The position numbers were made by a program, and so were the translations under genes. A stretch of DNA of 64,000 bases from Actinomycetota bacterium (GTDB lineage Bacteria; Actinomycetota; Geothermincolia; Geothermincolales; RBG-13-55-18): the NCBI GenBank assembly GCA_014360645.1, contig JACIXD010000003.1:62001-126000 (forward strand), in the 5' to 3' direction. Positions 1-9,987 of this stretch are shown here, piece by piece. The notes beneath the pieces are model-generated. The model made no database searches, was not told where the DNA came from, and saw only the letters and a program-made list of their open reading frames with translations. Positions within the stretch are counted from its first letter, which is position 1; each line of letters opens with the position of its first letter.

Positions 1-883
1 CCACGATCTCGCCGCGCTGGCCGAGCTCCACGCCGATCTCCTCCAAGCCCAGTCCCCTGGAATTGAGGGAGCGGCCGATGGACACCAGGAGTTTCTCCGC
101 CTCCAGGACCTCGCCGTTGGAGAGCCTGGCCTTGACCCCGTCGGGGCGGTATTCAACCATCTCCTCGATGGTGGTCTCGGTGAGGATCTCGATGCCCTTC
201 TTGTTGAGGATGCGCTTCATCTGCTGGGCCACGCGCTCGTCCTCGGTGGGGAGGATGCGGGGCATGAGCTCCACCATGGTCACCTTGGTGCCCAGGGCGT
301 TGTAGATGGTGGCGAACTCCGATCCCACCACCCCGCTTCCCACGATGATCATGGACTTGGGGATCTCGGTGAGCTCCAGGCCCTCCGTGGAGGTGAGGAT
401 GGCCGGCTGGTCGAAGTCGAAGGTGGGCAGCCGCGCCGGCTCGGATCCGGTGGCGATGATCACCTTTTCCGTCTCGATCTCCAGCTCTCCCTCCTCGCCC
501 CGTACCTTCACCAGGTTCGGCGATGCCAGGCTGGCCGTCCCCTTGACCACCTCCACCTTGTTGGCCTTGAGGAGCTGGGCGATGCCGTTGCGCAGCTGGG
601 CGCTTATCTTCTCCTTGCGCTCCACCATGGCCTTCAGGTCGGGCACCGGCTCGGACACCTTGATGCCGTATTCGCCCGCCTCCTTGATGGTCTCCAAGGC
701 CTCGGCGCAGGCGAGCAGCGCCTTGGTGGGAATACACCCCCAGTTGAGGCAGGTGCCGCCGAGGAGGTTCTTCTCCACCAGCACCACCCCGTCGCCGAGC
801 TGGGCCGCGCGGATGGCCGCCACGTAGCCGCCTGGCCCGGCGCCGATGACCACCAGCTTCGCCTTTTTCGTCTCTGCTGCCAT
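1..883 (-). CDS. lpdA: Dihydrolipoyl dehydrogenase (E3), 5' part; gene continues past the window edge
   Basis: This flavoprotein reoxidises dihydrolipoamide with NAD+ in 2-oxoacid dehydrogenase or glycine-cleavage complexes. The first ~294 residues are visible. An N-terminal FAD Rossmann motif (GAGPGGY, residues 14-20) is followed by the redox-active disulfide motif GGTCLNWGCIPTK with Cys45 and Cys50, which is diagnostic for the E3 subfamily. The ATG at 883 is preceded by an AGGAGGA ribosome site. The C-terminal NAD and dimerisation domains lie outside the window, so the partner complex cannot be told. It is transcribed away from the leuCD-like genes to its right. Confidence 0.93.
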   Translation of the reverse strand, partial: MAAETKKAKLVVIGAGPGGYVAAIRAAQLGDGVVLVEKNLLGGTCLNWGCIPTKALLACAEALETIKEAGEYGIKVSEPVPDLKAMVERKEKISAQLRNGIAQLLKANKVEVVKGTASLASPNLVKVRGEEGELEIETEKVIIATGSEPARLPTFDFDQPAILTSTEGLELTEIPKSMIIVGSGVVGSEFATIYNALGTKVTMVELMPRILPTEDERVAQQMKRILNKKGIEILTETTIEEMVEYRPDGVKARLSNGEVLEAEKLLVSIGRSLNSRGLGLEEIGVELGQRGEIV

Positions 884-1263
884 GTCTTCCTCCTTCGAAA
901 AGAGCCTCGCGTGCGATGGGGTCGCCGCCGCGGCGGCGCTAAAGGTCCCGGCATATTTTATCATCATCGGGGGGAAAGGGCGCGCTGCTGCTAGGGGATG
1001 GCGCCGCGCTGCGGCAGTGGGGGAGGCAATGCTCGGCGTGACTCCAGGTGGAGGGGCGGATACCGAAAGGGGAGCGGACGCGGGCTTCGAGGCCCCGTGC
1101 CCTGACGGGGTCGCGGGTCCGCGGGGTGCTCCGGGACGCTTTGCGAAAACCTGCCGCGTATTGAATAATGGTAGCCGAATCCCGGTGGAGGGCGGTTTGG
1201 CCGACGCGGGCGTTGCCGGGTACAGGTGACGGAGAGGAGTGAAGCGAGGAGGAGAGAGCGCCG
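884..1263. other. Divergent intergenic region between lpdA and the first leuC-like gene
   Basis: A 380-base gap between oppositely transcribed genes, so it must hold both promoters. The rightward promoter is at 1141-1169 (separate entry). On the minus strand an AT-rich patch at 955-960 reads TAAAAT and could be the lpdA -10 box, but no convincing -35 lies upstream of it. The leader before leuC1 is about 90 bases and purine-rich near its end (GGAGAGG, GAGGAGGAGAG). I see no recognisable riboswitch or terminator. Confidence 0.5.
1141..1169 (+). promoter_or_regulatory. Housekeeping-type promoter for the leuC1-leuD1-icd-like operon
   Basis: TTGCGA at 1141-1146 and AATAAT at 1164-1169 are separated by exactly 17 bases, inside otherwise GC-rich DNA. 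The same AATAAT/17-base arrangement occurs before ilvD. Predicted transcription start is near 1176, giving a leader of about 88 bases. Confidence 0.6.
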
Positions 1264-2517
1264 ATGGGAAAGACCATGGCGGAGAAGATATTCGCCGCCC
1301 ACTGCGGCAGGGAGGTCACGGCGGGCGAGCTGGTGGTGGCGGAGGTGGATTTCATGATGGGGCAAGACGGCACCTCGCCCCTGGCCATCCAGGCCTTCCG
1401 CGAGTTGGGGGGGGAGCGGGTGAAGGATCCCTCCAGGGTGGCCCTGGTGATCGACCACAGCGCCCCCAGTCCCCTGGAGGGGGTCTCCAACCTCCATGCC
1501 ATGATGCGCGGCTTCGCCGTGGAACAGGGGGTGGGCCTCTACGACGTGGGATGGGGCGTGTGCCACTGCCTGCTGCCGGAACAGGGGCACGTGGCGCCGG
1601 GGGACATCGTCATCGGGGCCGATTCCCACACCACCACCTACGGGGCCATCAACGCCTTCTCCACCGGGGTCGGCTCCACCGACCTCGCGGCGGCCATGCT
1701 CACCGGCAAGCTGTGGTTCAAGGTGCCGGAGACCTTGCGCCTGGAGCTGCGGGGGAGGCTGCAGGAAGGCGTGTATTCCAAGGACGTAGCCCTCTTCCTG
1801 GCGGGCGAGCTCACCGCCGACGGCGCCACCTACATGGCGGTGGAATACGGGGGTGAGGTCATCTCCTCCCTCAGCGTGGATGCGCGCTTCACCATCTCCA
1901 ACATGGCGGTAGAGATGGGGGCCAAGGCCGGCCTCATGGAGGCGGACGACAAGACCCTGGCCTGGCTGCGGGGGCGGGTGACGCGTCCCTTCCGCCCCGT
2001 GTCCCCCGACCCCGACGCCTCCTACCGCGAGGTGAGGGAGTTCGACCTCGGTGACCTCGTCCCCCTGGTGGCGGAGCCCCACCGCGTGGACGCCGTGCGC
2101 GCGGTGGAGGAGGTGGAGGGGACCCCCGTCCAGGAGGCGGTCATCGGCACCTGCACCAACGGGCGCCTGGAGGACCTGGAGGAGGCGGCGCGCATCCTGG
2201 CGGGCCGCAGGGTGAGCCCCGAGGTGCGCCTCATCGTGGCCCCCGCCTCGCGCCAAGTGTTCATGGAGGCCATGGAGAGGGGCGTGGTGCGGGCGCTGCT
2301 GGAGGCGGGGGCGGCCTTCGTCACTCCCGGCTGCGGGCCCTGCGTGGGCACCCACAACGGCGTCCCAGCCGACGGCGAGACGGTGATCTCCACCGCCAAT
2401 CGCAACTTCAAGGGGCGCATGGGGAACGCCAACGCCTTCATCTATCTGGCGAGCCCGGCCACGGTGGCGGCCAGCGCGGTGGCGGGCAAGATCACCGACC
2501 CCCGGCGCATGCTGTAA
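1264..2517 (+). CDS. Aconitase-superfamily dehydratase, large subunit (3-isopropylmalate dehydratase-like), copy 1
   Basis: Large subunit of a two-subunit [4Fe-4S] hydro-lyase that isomerises a 2-hydroxy acid via its dehydrated intermediate. The 417-residue length and the cluster ligands fit the bacterial/archaeal LeuC/HacA family: Cys297 in GTCTNGR, Cys357 and Cys360 in GCGPC, and the conserved SHTTTYGA stretch. It is followed 21 bases later by its small subunit and then by an isocitrate/isopropylmalate-type dehydrogenase. A second, distinct LeuC lies at 14473. This copy may serve isocitrate, citramalate or another 2-hydroxy acid rather than leucine synthesis; the substrate cannot be read from the large subunit alone. 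No gene symbol is given for that reason. Confidence 0.88.
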   Translation: MGKTMAEKIFAAHCGREVTAGELVVAEVDFMMGQDGTSPLAIQAFRELGGERVKDPSRVALVIDHSAPSPLEGVSNLHAMMRGFAVEQGVGLYDVGWGVCHCLLPEQGHVAPGDIVIGADSHTTTYGAINAFSTGVGSTDLAAAMLTGKLWFKVPETLRLELRGRLQEGVYSKDVALFLAGELTADGATYMAVEYGGEVISSLSVDARFTISNMAVEMGAKAGLMEADDKTLAWLRGRVTRPFRPVSPDPDASYREVREFDLGDLVPLVAEPHRVDAVRAVEEVEGTPVQEAVIGTCTNGRLEDLEEAARILAGRRVSPEVRLIVAPASRQVFMEAMERGVVRALLEAGAAFVTPGCGPCVGTHNGVPADGETVISTANRNFKGRMGNANAFIYLASPATVAASAVAGKITDPRRML

Positions 2518-2538
2518 GGTCGATCAAGGAGCGGTGAG

Positions 2539-3048
2539 ATGAGCAGAAGTATGGTTCTCAGGGGAAGGGCGCACGTCTTCGGCGACGACGTCAACACCGA
2601 CTACATCATCTCCGGCAAGTACAAGTTCAAGACCCTGGACATGGACGAGCTGGCCTGCCACTGCATGGAGGACCTCGACCCCGGGTTCGCCTCCCGGGTG
2701 GAGCCGGGGGACTTCATCGTGGCGGGGGCCAACTTCGGCTGCGGCTCCTCGCGCGAGCAGGCGCCCCTGGTGATCAAGCATGCCGGGGTGGGGGCGGTGC
2801 TGGCCCGTTCCTTCGCCCGCATCTTCTTCCGCAACGCCGTGAACAAAGGCCTGCCGGTGGTGGAATGCGACACCGCGGGGATCCGGGACGGGGACGAGCT
2901 GGAGGTGGACCTGGCCGCGGGGAGGGTTGTAAATATTACCAGGGGAACGGAGACGGAGATGGTGCCCCTGCCCCCGGTGATGATGGACATCCTCTCGGAG
3001 GGTGGGCTTACGGAATACCTTAAGAACCACGGAGGTTTCGAGCTATGA
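2539..3048 (+). CDS. Aconitase-superfamily dehydratase, small (swivel) subunit, copy 1
   Basis: A 169-residue partner of the preceding large subunit. The family hallmark [10 protein letters not shown] is present, followed by the [19 protein letters not shown] region. The substrate-contact loop after NTDYII reads SGKYKFKT, unlike the PARYLTA of the second small subunit at 15738 and unlike typical leucine-pathway LeuD proteins (PARYLNT). Loop differences here are known to track substrate choice in this family, so a different acid is likely. Its stop overlaps the next start by four bases (ATGA), indicating translational coupling. Confidence 0.88.
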   Translation: MSRSMVLRGRAHVFGDDVNTDYIISGKYKFKTLDMDELACHCMEDLDPGFASRVEPGDFIVAGANFGCGSSREQAPLVIKHAGVGAVLARSFARIFFRNAVNKGLPVVECDTAGIRDGDELEVDLAAGRVVNITRGTETEMVPLPPVMMDILSEGGLTEYLKNHGGFEL

Positions 3049-4040
3049 GGCGCGTGACGCTGATACCGGGGGACGGGATCGGTCCGGAGATCGTGGAGGC
3101 CTGCTGCCGCATCATCGAGGCGGCGGGGGTGAAGATCGAGTGGGAGGTGCAGAAGGCGGGAGCGAAGGTCATGGAGGAATACGGGACCCCCCTTCCCACC
3201 CACGTTCTGGACTCCATCCGCGCCAACGGGGTGGCCATGAAAGGCCCCATCACCACCCCGGTGGGATCCGGGTTCCGCAGCATCAACGTCGCCCTGCGCA
3301 AGGAGCTCGATCTCTACGCGAACCTGCGCCCGGCGAAGAGCATGGAGGGAGTGCGCTCCCCGTATCGGGATATCGACCTGGTGGTGGTGCGTGAGAACAC
3401 CGAGGACCTCTACGCCGGCATCGAGCGCAGGGTGGACGAGGACACCGCCGAGAGCGTGAAGCTCATCACCCGCGGGGCCTCGGAACGCATCTGCCGCTTC
3501 GCCTTCGAGTACGCGCGCCGGGAGGGGAGGCGCAAGGTGACCGCGGTGCACAAGGCCAACATCCTCAAGTTCACCGACGGCCTCTTCCTGGAGGTGGCGC
3601 GCCAGGTGGCCTCGGAATATCCGGACATCGAGTTCGAGGACCGCATCGTGGACAACATGGCCATGCAGCTGGTGCAGAAGCCCCACATCTACGACGTGCT
3701 GGTGCTCCCCAACCTCTACGGGGACATCATCTCCGACCTCTGCGCCGGTCTGGTGGGCGGCCTGGGGGTGGCGCCCAGCGCCAACATCGGCGACGACATC
3801 CAGGTCTTCGAGCCCGTGCACGGCAGCGCCCCCAAGTACACGGGGATGAACAAGGTCAACCCCACCGCCCAGATCCTCACCGGGGTGCTCATGCTCCACC
3901 ACCTGGGGGAGGAGGAGGCGGCGCGGCGCATCTACGAGGCCACCGCGGCGGTGATCGCGGAGGGGAAGACGGTCACCTATGACCTGGGAGGCGACGCCGG
4001 CACCTCGGAGATGGCCGACGCCATCATCGCCCGCCTCTGA
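3045..4040 (+). CDS. NAD-dependent isocitrate/isopropylmalate-type dehydrogenase with isocitrate-like residues
   Basis: A beta-decarboxylating dehydrogenase (331 aa) oxidising a 2-hydroxy-3-carboxy acid with loss of CO2. The region [11 protein letters not shown] carries Ser79, Asn81 and Arg85 in the S-x-N-x3-R spacing that binds the gamma-carboxylate in isocitrate dehydrogenases (E. coli Ser113/Asn115/Arg119). The [27 protein letters not shown] and HGSAPKYTG motifs also resemble NAD-IDH. The bona fide LeuB is at 16338. With the two preceding subunits this could be a compact aconitase plus isocitrate dehydrogenase module, or a citramalate or homoisocitrate branch. The substrate call is inference; the family is certain. 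Confidence 0.85.
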   Translation: MRRVTLIPGDGIGPEIVEACCRIIEAAGVKIEWEVQKAGAKVMEEYGTPLPTHVLDSIRANGVAMKGPITTPVGSGFRSINVALRKELDLYANLRPAKSMEGVRSPYRDIDLVVVRENTEDLYAGIERRVDEDTAESVKLITRGASERICRFAFEYARREGRRKVTAVHKANILKFTDGLFLEVARQVASEYPDIEFEDRIVDNMAMQLVQKPHIYDVLVLPNLYGDIISDLCAGLVGGLGVAPSANIGDDIQVFEPVHGSAPKYTGMNKVNPTAQILTGVLMLHHLGEEEAARRIYEATAAVIAEGKTVTYDLGGDAGTSEMADAIIARL

Positions 4041-4523
4041 GGGGCGGCTGAAGGCCCTCGCACGACCGCCGCGGAGGCGGCGCGGGGAGGTCCTGACGCG
4101 CCGGCATCGCGAAAGGGCCGCCCGACCGGCAGGGGCGGTGAGGGCGCACAGAGGCCGCTGGATAAGGAGGACGTTCCCGGCGCGAGGCGGACATCGATTT
4201 TTTTCACTGCGATCGGAATGCGTCGGTGGAGGCCGGGAAAACGCATCCCGGTCCAGGGGATCCTTTAAGGAATATCGCACGTTCCATGCCGTCGGCGGTA
4301 TTCGCGTGGACGCCAAGAGAGGCATGCATCGCCTTCCTTCCTCGCGCGTACAGCGGCCAAACAGGTGGCCGGACGCGCCGGGGCCGGATTCCAAGGCTCG
4401 AATCGGGATGCAGACCGCGCTCTCCCTGCCCGGCGGCTTGACGCCGATAGTTATTATCTAAATAATACGGTCTATAACCGCGGCAGGGCGTTTCGCGCCG
4501 CTCTTACCATCGGGAGGGAAATA
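4041..4523 (+). other. Intergenic region and leader upstream of ilvD
   Basis: 483 bases without a supported gene. A T7 run follows a GC-rich stretch near 4198, but no good stem precedes it, so it is not called a terminator. The ilvD promoter is at 4438-4466 (separate entry). No T-box antiterminator sequence or leader peptide rich in Ile/Leu/Val codons was recognised. Confidence 0.45.
4438..4466 (+). promoter_or_regulatory. Housekeeping-type promoter for ilvD and probably ilvBN
   Basis: TTGACG at 4438-4443, a 17-base spacer and AATAAT at 4461-4466 in an AT-rich island. Expected transcription start is near 4473, about 50 bases before the ilvD ATG. The intervening leader contains a short GCGTTTCGCGC hairpin-like sequence. 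Confidence 0.65.
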
Positions 4524-6200
4524 ATGGAACTTGTCAGCGAGGTTGCGAAGAAGGGCGTTCACCGCGCTCCCCACCGCTCCCTGCTCAAGGCCCTGGGTTA
4601 TACCGACCGCGAGATAGAGCAGCCGTGGGTGGGGGTGGCCTGCGCCCACAACGAGGTGATACCGGGGCATACGCACCTGCAGCAGGTGGCGGAGGCGGTG
4701 AAGGCGGGCGTGCGCATGGCCGGCGGCACCCCTATGCAGTTCGGGATCATCGGCATCTGCGACGGCATCGCCATGGGGCACGCAGGGATGTGCTATTCCC
4801 TGCCCTCGCGGGAGAACATCGCCGATTCCGTGGAGCTCATGGCGAGGGCCCACGCCTTCGACGCCCTGGTGCTCGTCACCAACTGCGACAAGATCGACCC
4901 CGGGGTGCTCATGGCCGCGGCGCGCCTCAACCTCCCCGCGGTGGTGGTCAGCGGCGGCCCCATGATGGCGGGGCGACACCGCGGGCGGGACGTGGACTTC
5001 ATCACCGTCATGGAGGCTCAGGGAGCGGTGGAGGCGGGGCGCATGACCCCGGAGGAACTGGCGGAGCTGGAGGAATGTGCCTGCCCGGGCTGCGGGAGTT
5101 GCGCCGGCCTCTTCACCGCCAATTCCATGAACTGCCTCACCGAGGCCATCGGCATGGGATTGCCAGGCAACGGCACCATACCGGCGGTCCACGCCCAGCG
5201 CCTGCGCCTCGCCAAGCAGGCGGGGATGGCGGTGATGGAGATGCTGCGCAAGGGGCGCAGGCCGCGCGACATCATCACCCCCGCCTCGCTGCGCAACGCC
5301 CTGGCGGTGGATATGGCCATCGGCGGCTCGACCAACACCGTCCTCCACCTCCTGGCCATCGCCTACGAGGCGGGGATTGAGCTGAGCCTGGACACCATCC
5401 AGGAGGTCTGCGACGCCACCCCCAACCTGGCGCGCATCAGCCCGGCGGGGGAGGGGCGGCATCACCTGCAGGACCTGCACGAGGCGGGGGGCATCCCGGC
5501 GGTGATGGGAGAGCTTTCCAGGAAAGGCCTGGTGGATCCCGAGGTGCCCTGCGTGGCCGCGGACCGCATCGGGGACGTCTTCGAGGGCAAGGCCACCCTC
5601 GTGCCCGAGGTCCTCAGGCCCGTGGACGACCCCTACATGCCCACCGGCGGTCTGGCCATACTCCGCGGCAACCTGGCGCCCGAGGGGGCGGTGGTCAAGC
5701 AGTCGGCGGTTCCCGAGAACCTCCTCCACCACCGCGGTCCCGCGCGGGTCTTCGACCGCGAGGAGGACGCGGTGGAGGCCATGCTGGCGGGGCGCATACG
5801 CGAGGGTGACGTAATCGTGGTGCGTTACGAAGGGCCTCGGGGGGGCCCGGGCATGCGCGAGATGCTCAATCCCACCGCGACTCTGGCGGGCATGGGGCTC
5901 GCCGACAGGGTGGCGCTCCTCACCGACGGACGCTTCTCCGGAGGGTCGCGGGGGGCGGCGGTGGGCCATATCTCGCCGGAAGCGGCGCAGGGAGGGCCCA
6001 TCGCCCTGGTGGAGGAGGGGGACGTGATAGAGCTGGACATAAGGGCAAGGCGCATCTCGCTGCAGGTGGACGACGCCGAGATCCGGCGCAGGGAGGCGGC
6101 ATGGAGGCCTCCCGCCCCCAGGGTGGAGGGTGGGGTGCTCGCGGATTACGCCCGCAGGGTCTCCAGCGCCAGCCGGGGCGCGGTGAGGCTGCGCGAGTAG
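4524..6200 (+). CDS. ilvD: Dihydroxy-acid dehydratase
   Basis: Dehydrates 2,3-dihydroxy-isovalerate and -methylvalerate to the 2-oxo acids that precede valine/leucine and isoleucine. The 558-residue length is standard for the IlvD/Edd family. Iron-sulfur ligands are visible in TNCDKIDPG and [18 protein letters not shown], and the C-terminal GRFSGGSRG motif is present. The reading frame is open further upstream, but the ATG at 4524 is chosen because GGGAGGGAA sits just before it and the promoter lies at 4438-4466. It heads the ilvD-ilvB-ilvN run; ilvB follows after 31 bases. Confidence 0.95.
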   Translation: MELVSEVAKKGVHRAPHRSLLKALGYTDREIEQPWVGVACAHNEVIPGHTHLQQVAEAVKAGVRMAGGTPMQFGIIGICDGIAMGHAGMCYSLPSRENIADSVELMARAHAFDALVLVTNCDKIDPGVLMAAARLNLPAVVVSGGPMMAGRHRGRDVDFITVMEAQGAVEAGRMTPEELAELEECACPGCGSCAGLFTANSMNCLTEAIGMGLPGNGTIPAVHAQRLRLAKQAGMAVMEMLRKGRRPRDIITPASLRNALAVDMAIGGSTNTVLHLLAIAYEAGIELSLDTIQEVCDATPNLARISPAGEGRHHLQDLHEAGGIPAVMGELSRKGLVDPEVPCVAADRIGDVFEGKATLVPEVLRPVDDPYMPTGGLAILRGNLAPEGAVVKQSAVPENLLHHRGPARVFDREEDAVEAMLAGRIREGDVIVVRYEGPRGGPGMREMLNPTATLAGMGLADRVALLTDGRFSGGSRGAAVGHISPEAAQGGPIALVEEGDVIELDIRARRISLQVDDAEIRRREAAWRPPAPRVEGGVLADYARRVSSASRGAVRLRE

Positions 6201-6231
6201 GTACCGGAAAGAACGGGAAAGGCGGGATGGC

Positions 6232-7980
6232 GTGAAGCTTACGGGAGCGAAGGCGCTGGTGAAGAGCCTCGAGGCCGAGGGAGTGGAGATCATCTTCGGC
6301 ATCCCCGGAGGGGTGCTACTCCCCGTCTTCGACGAGCTCTATCGCAGCAGGATACGCAAGGTGCTCACCCGTCACGAGCAGGGTGCGGCCCACGCCGCGG
6401 ACGGCTACGCCCGCGCCACCGGGAGGGTGGGGGTGTGCATGGCCACCTCGGGGCCCGGCGCCACCAACCTGGTAACGGGCATTGCCACCGCCTTCATGGA
6501 CTCCGTGCCCCTGGTGGCCATCACCGGGCAGGTGGCCACGAACCTCATCGGCACCGACGCCTTTCAGGAGGCCGATACCACCGGCATCACCATGCCCATC
6601 GTCAAGCACAATTACCTGGTGAAGAACCCGGCGGACATCCCCGACGTGGTGCAGGAGGCCTTCTATATCGCCTCCACGGGGAGGCCCGGGCCGGTGGTCA
6701 TCGACGTGCCCGTGGACGTCTCCCGGGGCGAGCTCACCTACCACCGCCGCGAGCATCCCGTGCTGCGCGGCTACCGTCCGACCTACAAGGGTCACAAGAA
6801 GCAGATCAGGCTGGCTGCCCAGGCCATCCTGCGCGCCCGCAACCCCGTCATCTATGCCGGGGGAGGGGTGATAACCTCCAACGCCACCGCGGAGCTCAAG
6901 AAGCTCGCGGTGGACAACGGCATCTTCGTCACCCACACCCTAATGGGCAAGGGCGCTTTCCCCGAGGACCACAAGCTCTCCCTGGGCATGCTGGGCATGC
7001 ACGGCACGCGCTGCGCCAACTACGCCATGTGCGAGACGGACCTCATCGTGGCGGTGGGCGCCCGTTTCGACGACCGCATCACCGGCAAACTCTCGGAGTT
7101 CGCCCCCAAGGCCACGGTGGTGCACGTCGACATCGACCCCGCGGAGATAAGCAAGAACGTCTATGCCCACATCCCCATCGTGGGGGACGCGAGGCAGATC
7201 CTGCGCGAGCTCAACGCGGCCATCAAGGAGATGAAGGCCGAGATGGAGAGGCCGGACCGCGGGGAGTGGAACCGGCTCATCTCCGAGTGGAAGGAGAAGT
7301 ACCCCCTCACCTACGACCGGAGCGGCGGCCTCAAGCCGCAGTTCGTGGTGGAGAAGATCCACGAGGTGACGCGGGGAGAGGCCATCATCTGCACCGAGGT
7401 GGGGCAGAACCAGATGTGGGCCGCCCAGTTCTATCCCGTGCGGAAGCCGCGCCGTTTCATAACCTCGGGCGGGCTGGGGACCATGGGCTTCGGGTTTCCC
7501 GCCGCCATCGGGGCCCAGCTCGGCAGGCCCGGGGAGCTGGTCATAGACATCGCGGGAGACGGAAGCTTCCAGATGACCCTGCAGGAGATGGCCACGGCGG
7601 TGTTGGAGGGCGCCCCGGTGAAGGTGGCCATCCTCAACAACGGCTACCTGGGCATGGTGCGGCAGTGGCAGCAGCTCTTCTACGGCCGCACCTATTCCTG
7701 CTCCTGCCTGGAGAGGGAGCGCGACTGTCCCGATTTCGTGGCTCTGGCGGAGGCATACGGCGCCAAGGGCCTGCGCGTCAGGGAGCCCGAGGAGGTCGAG
7801 CCCGCCCTGCTGGAGGCCCTGGAGGCCGATTGCCCGGTGGTCATCGACTTCCGCGTGGAGCCCGAGGAGAACGTCTATCCCATGGTGGCGCCCGGCGCCC
7901 CCCTCTACGACATGATCGGGGACATGCTCTATCCGGTGGAGAAGGTCCACCCGGAGAAGGCCGAGGAGCCCTTCCTCTAA
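6232..7980 (+). CDS. ilvB: Acetolactate synthase, large catalytic subunit
   Basis: A thiamine-diphosphate enzyme condensing pyruvate with pyruvate or 2-oxobutyrate, the first common step to Val/Leu and Ile. The N-terminal domain has the catalytic Glu in TRHEQGAAHAADGYARATG. The FAD-associated middle domain and the C-terminal ThDP/Mg2+ motif (GDGSFQMTLQEM...NNG) are intact over 582 residues. A GTG at 6232 is used as start, since the nearby ATG runs into TGA at once. The regulatory subunit ilvN follows directly. A short Cys-containing insert (SCSCLERERDC) just after the ThDP motif is somewhat unusual. Confidence 0.95.
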   Translation: MKLTGAKALVKSLEAEGVEIIFGIPGGVLLPVFDELYRSRIRKVLTRHEQGAAHAADGYARATGRVGVCMATSGPGATNLVTGIATAFMDSVPLVAITGQVATNLIGTDAFQEADTTGITMPIVKHNYLVKNPADIPDVVQEAFYIASTGRPGPVVIDVPVDVSRGELTYHRREHPVLRGYRPTYKGHKKQIRLAAQAILRARNPVIYAGGGVITSNATAELKKLAVDNGIFVTHTLMGKGAFPEDHKLSLGMLGMHGTRCANYAMCETDLIVAVGARFDDRITGKLSEFAPKATVVHVDIDPAEISKNVYAHIPIVGDARQILRELNAAIKEMKAEMERPDRGEWNRLISEWKEKYPLTYDRSGGLKPQFVVEKIHEVTRGEAIICTEVGQNQMWAAQFYPVRKPRRFITSGGLGTMGFGFPAAIGAQLGRPGELVIDIAGDGSFQMTLQEMATAVLEGAPVKVAILNNGYLGMVRQWQQLFYGRTYSCSCLERERDCPDFVALAEAYGAKGLRVREPEEVEPALLEALEADCPVVIDFRVEPEENVYPMVAPGAPLYDMIGDMLYPVEKVHPEKAEEPFL

Positions 7981-7993
7981 AGGGGTGATGGGG

Positions 7994-8470
7994 ATGAAGC
8001 ACACGCTTTCCGTGCTGGTGGAGAACAAGCCCGGGGTGCTGGCCAGGGTGGCGGAGCTCTTCGCGCGCCGCGGCTTCAACATCGAGAGCCTGGCGGTGGG
8101 GACCACCGAGAAACCCGACATATCCCGCATGACCATCGTGGTGGACGTGGCCGAGCACTCCCTGGAGCAGGTGCGCAAGCAGCTCCACAAGCTCATCAAC
8201 GTCATCGAGATCGTGGACCTCGACCCCGAGGCCTCGGTGGCCAGGGAGATGGTGATGGTCAAGGTTAGGGCGGACACCTCCAACCGCTCCGAGATCATCG
8301 AGATCACGGACATCTTCCGCGGCAACATCGTGGACGTCTCGCGCGAGAGCATCATCGTGGAGGTGACCGGCAACGCCTCCAAGCTCAGCGCCTTCGAGGA
8401 CCTGGTCAAGCCCTACGGCATCAAGGAGCTGGTGAGGACGGGCAAGGTGGCGCTGCCGCGCGGCAGGTAG
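7994..8470 (+). CDS. ilvN: Acetolactate synthase, small regulatory subunit
   Basis: An ACT-domain protein that activates IlvB and confers valine feedback inhibition. The first ACT domain starts HTLSVLVENKPGVLARVAELFARRGFNIESL, as in all IlvN/IlvH proteins; the second domain runs from about residue 75 (MVMVKV) to the end. The ATG at 7994 is preferred because AGGGG at 7981-7985 is well spaced from it; in-frame GTG 7985 and ATG 7988 are alternatives adding 2-3 residues. It lies 13 bases after ilvB, so the two are surely co-translated. Confidence 0.94.
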   Translation: MKHTLSVLVENKPGVLARVAELFARRGFNIESLAVGTTEKPDISRMTIVVDVAEHSLEQVRKQLHKLINVIEIVDLDPEASVAREMVMVKVRADTSNRSEIIEITDIFRGNIVDVSRESIIVEVTGNASKLSAFEDLVKPYGIKELVRTGKVALPRGR

Positions 8471-8740
8471 GGTCGCGGGAAGCCGGGGCGGGTCCCGGGG
8501 GGACGGCCTCCGGCCGCGGTGGCGCCGGCGCGAGGCTCGGGCATCACTTGCGTGTAAAGGCACGGTCGGTGGTCGTGGGCAGCACGGGCCCCACGCTTCC
8601 GTGCCGGGAGGGGGCCGCCGAGAGGAGGGTACATCGGGACATGCCGGCGCCGCCGTGAATTCGCCCATGAAGGAGGCGCACACGGCCGGGACAAGCGGAC
8701 GGGATACAGGCCATCGAGCTCAGGCGACAGGAGGTTGGAG

Positions 8741-9730
<990 letters not shown>

Positions 9731-9770
9731 TAGACATGGTGGATCCCGGCGTTTAGGCCAGTGCCCCCTT

Positions 9771-9802
9771 CGAGGCAGGGCGGAAAAAGACCGCCCGCCT
9801 CG
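9771..9802 (+). terminator. Strong hairpin after ilvC, terminator-like without a long U tract
   Basis: CGAGGC-A-GGGCGG pairs with CCGCCCGCCTCG around an AAAAAGA loop: twelve base pairs with one bulged A. It begins 40 bases after the ilvC stop and ends the ilvDBNC block. No T run follows, so intrinsic termination is uncertain; it may act as a 3'-end stabiliser. Confidence 0.5.
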
Positions 9803-9840
9803 CATGAACGGCGCGGGATATTCTGCTATTATTAGAGGAC

Positions 9841-9987
9841 ATGACCCTTTCCAGGGCGAAAGCTCCTTCGGAGGGGCTCCGCCCCGGGAGTGTTTGCGCC
9901 AGCAACAATCGCAAGATCGCCGTGGGTGTAGGTTACCCTGAAAACCGGGTGAAGGCGGAAAGGCAGATGACAGGAGGACGGAGATGA
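9841..9987 (+). CDS. Possible 48-residue leader ORF overlapping the aminotransferase start
   Basis: An ATG at 9841 opens a 49-codon frame whose TGA (9985-9987) overlaps the ATG of the next gene (9984) as ATGA. An AT-rich TATTAT box lies at 9827-9832, and GAGGA is only one base from the ATG, which is too close for an ideal ribosome site. The peptide is basic and shows no run of regulatory amino-acid codons. The same stretch can fold: GGGCG at 9854 pairs with CGCCC ending at 9884, enclosing CTCC-TTC-GGAG. It could be a translated leader or a chance frame in GC-rich DNA. Confidence 0.25.
   Translation: MTLSRAKAPSEGLRPGSVCASNNRKIAVGVGYPENRVKAERQMTGGRR

Noticed and set aside
846-1229. Rightward open frame of 127 codons over the lpdA start region
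   Set aside because: It overlaps the well-supported lpdA 5' end in antisense and has no recognisable domain; GC-rich DNA gives many such frames.
4141-4215. Intrinsic terminator at the T7 run after the first operon
   Set aside because: No stable stem directly precedes the T run.
2601-4394. 597-codon leftward open frame opposite leuD1 and the dehydrogenase
   Set aside because: It is antisense to clearly coding genes and its product is rich in Arg/His/Pro/Gly without family features, a typical shadow frame.
9840-9983. Known riboswitch class (SAM, glycine, ppGpp/PRPP, c-di-GMP) in the aminotransferase leader
   Set aside because: None of the consensus cores I know is present; retained only as an unassigned structured leader.
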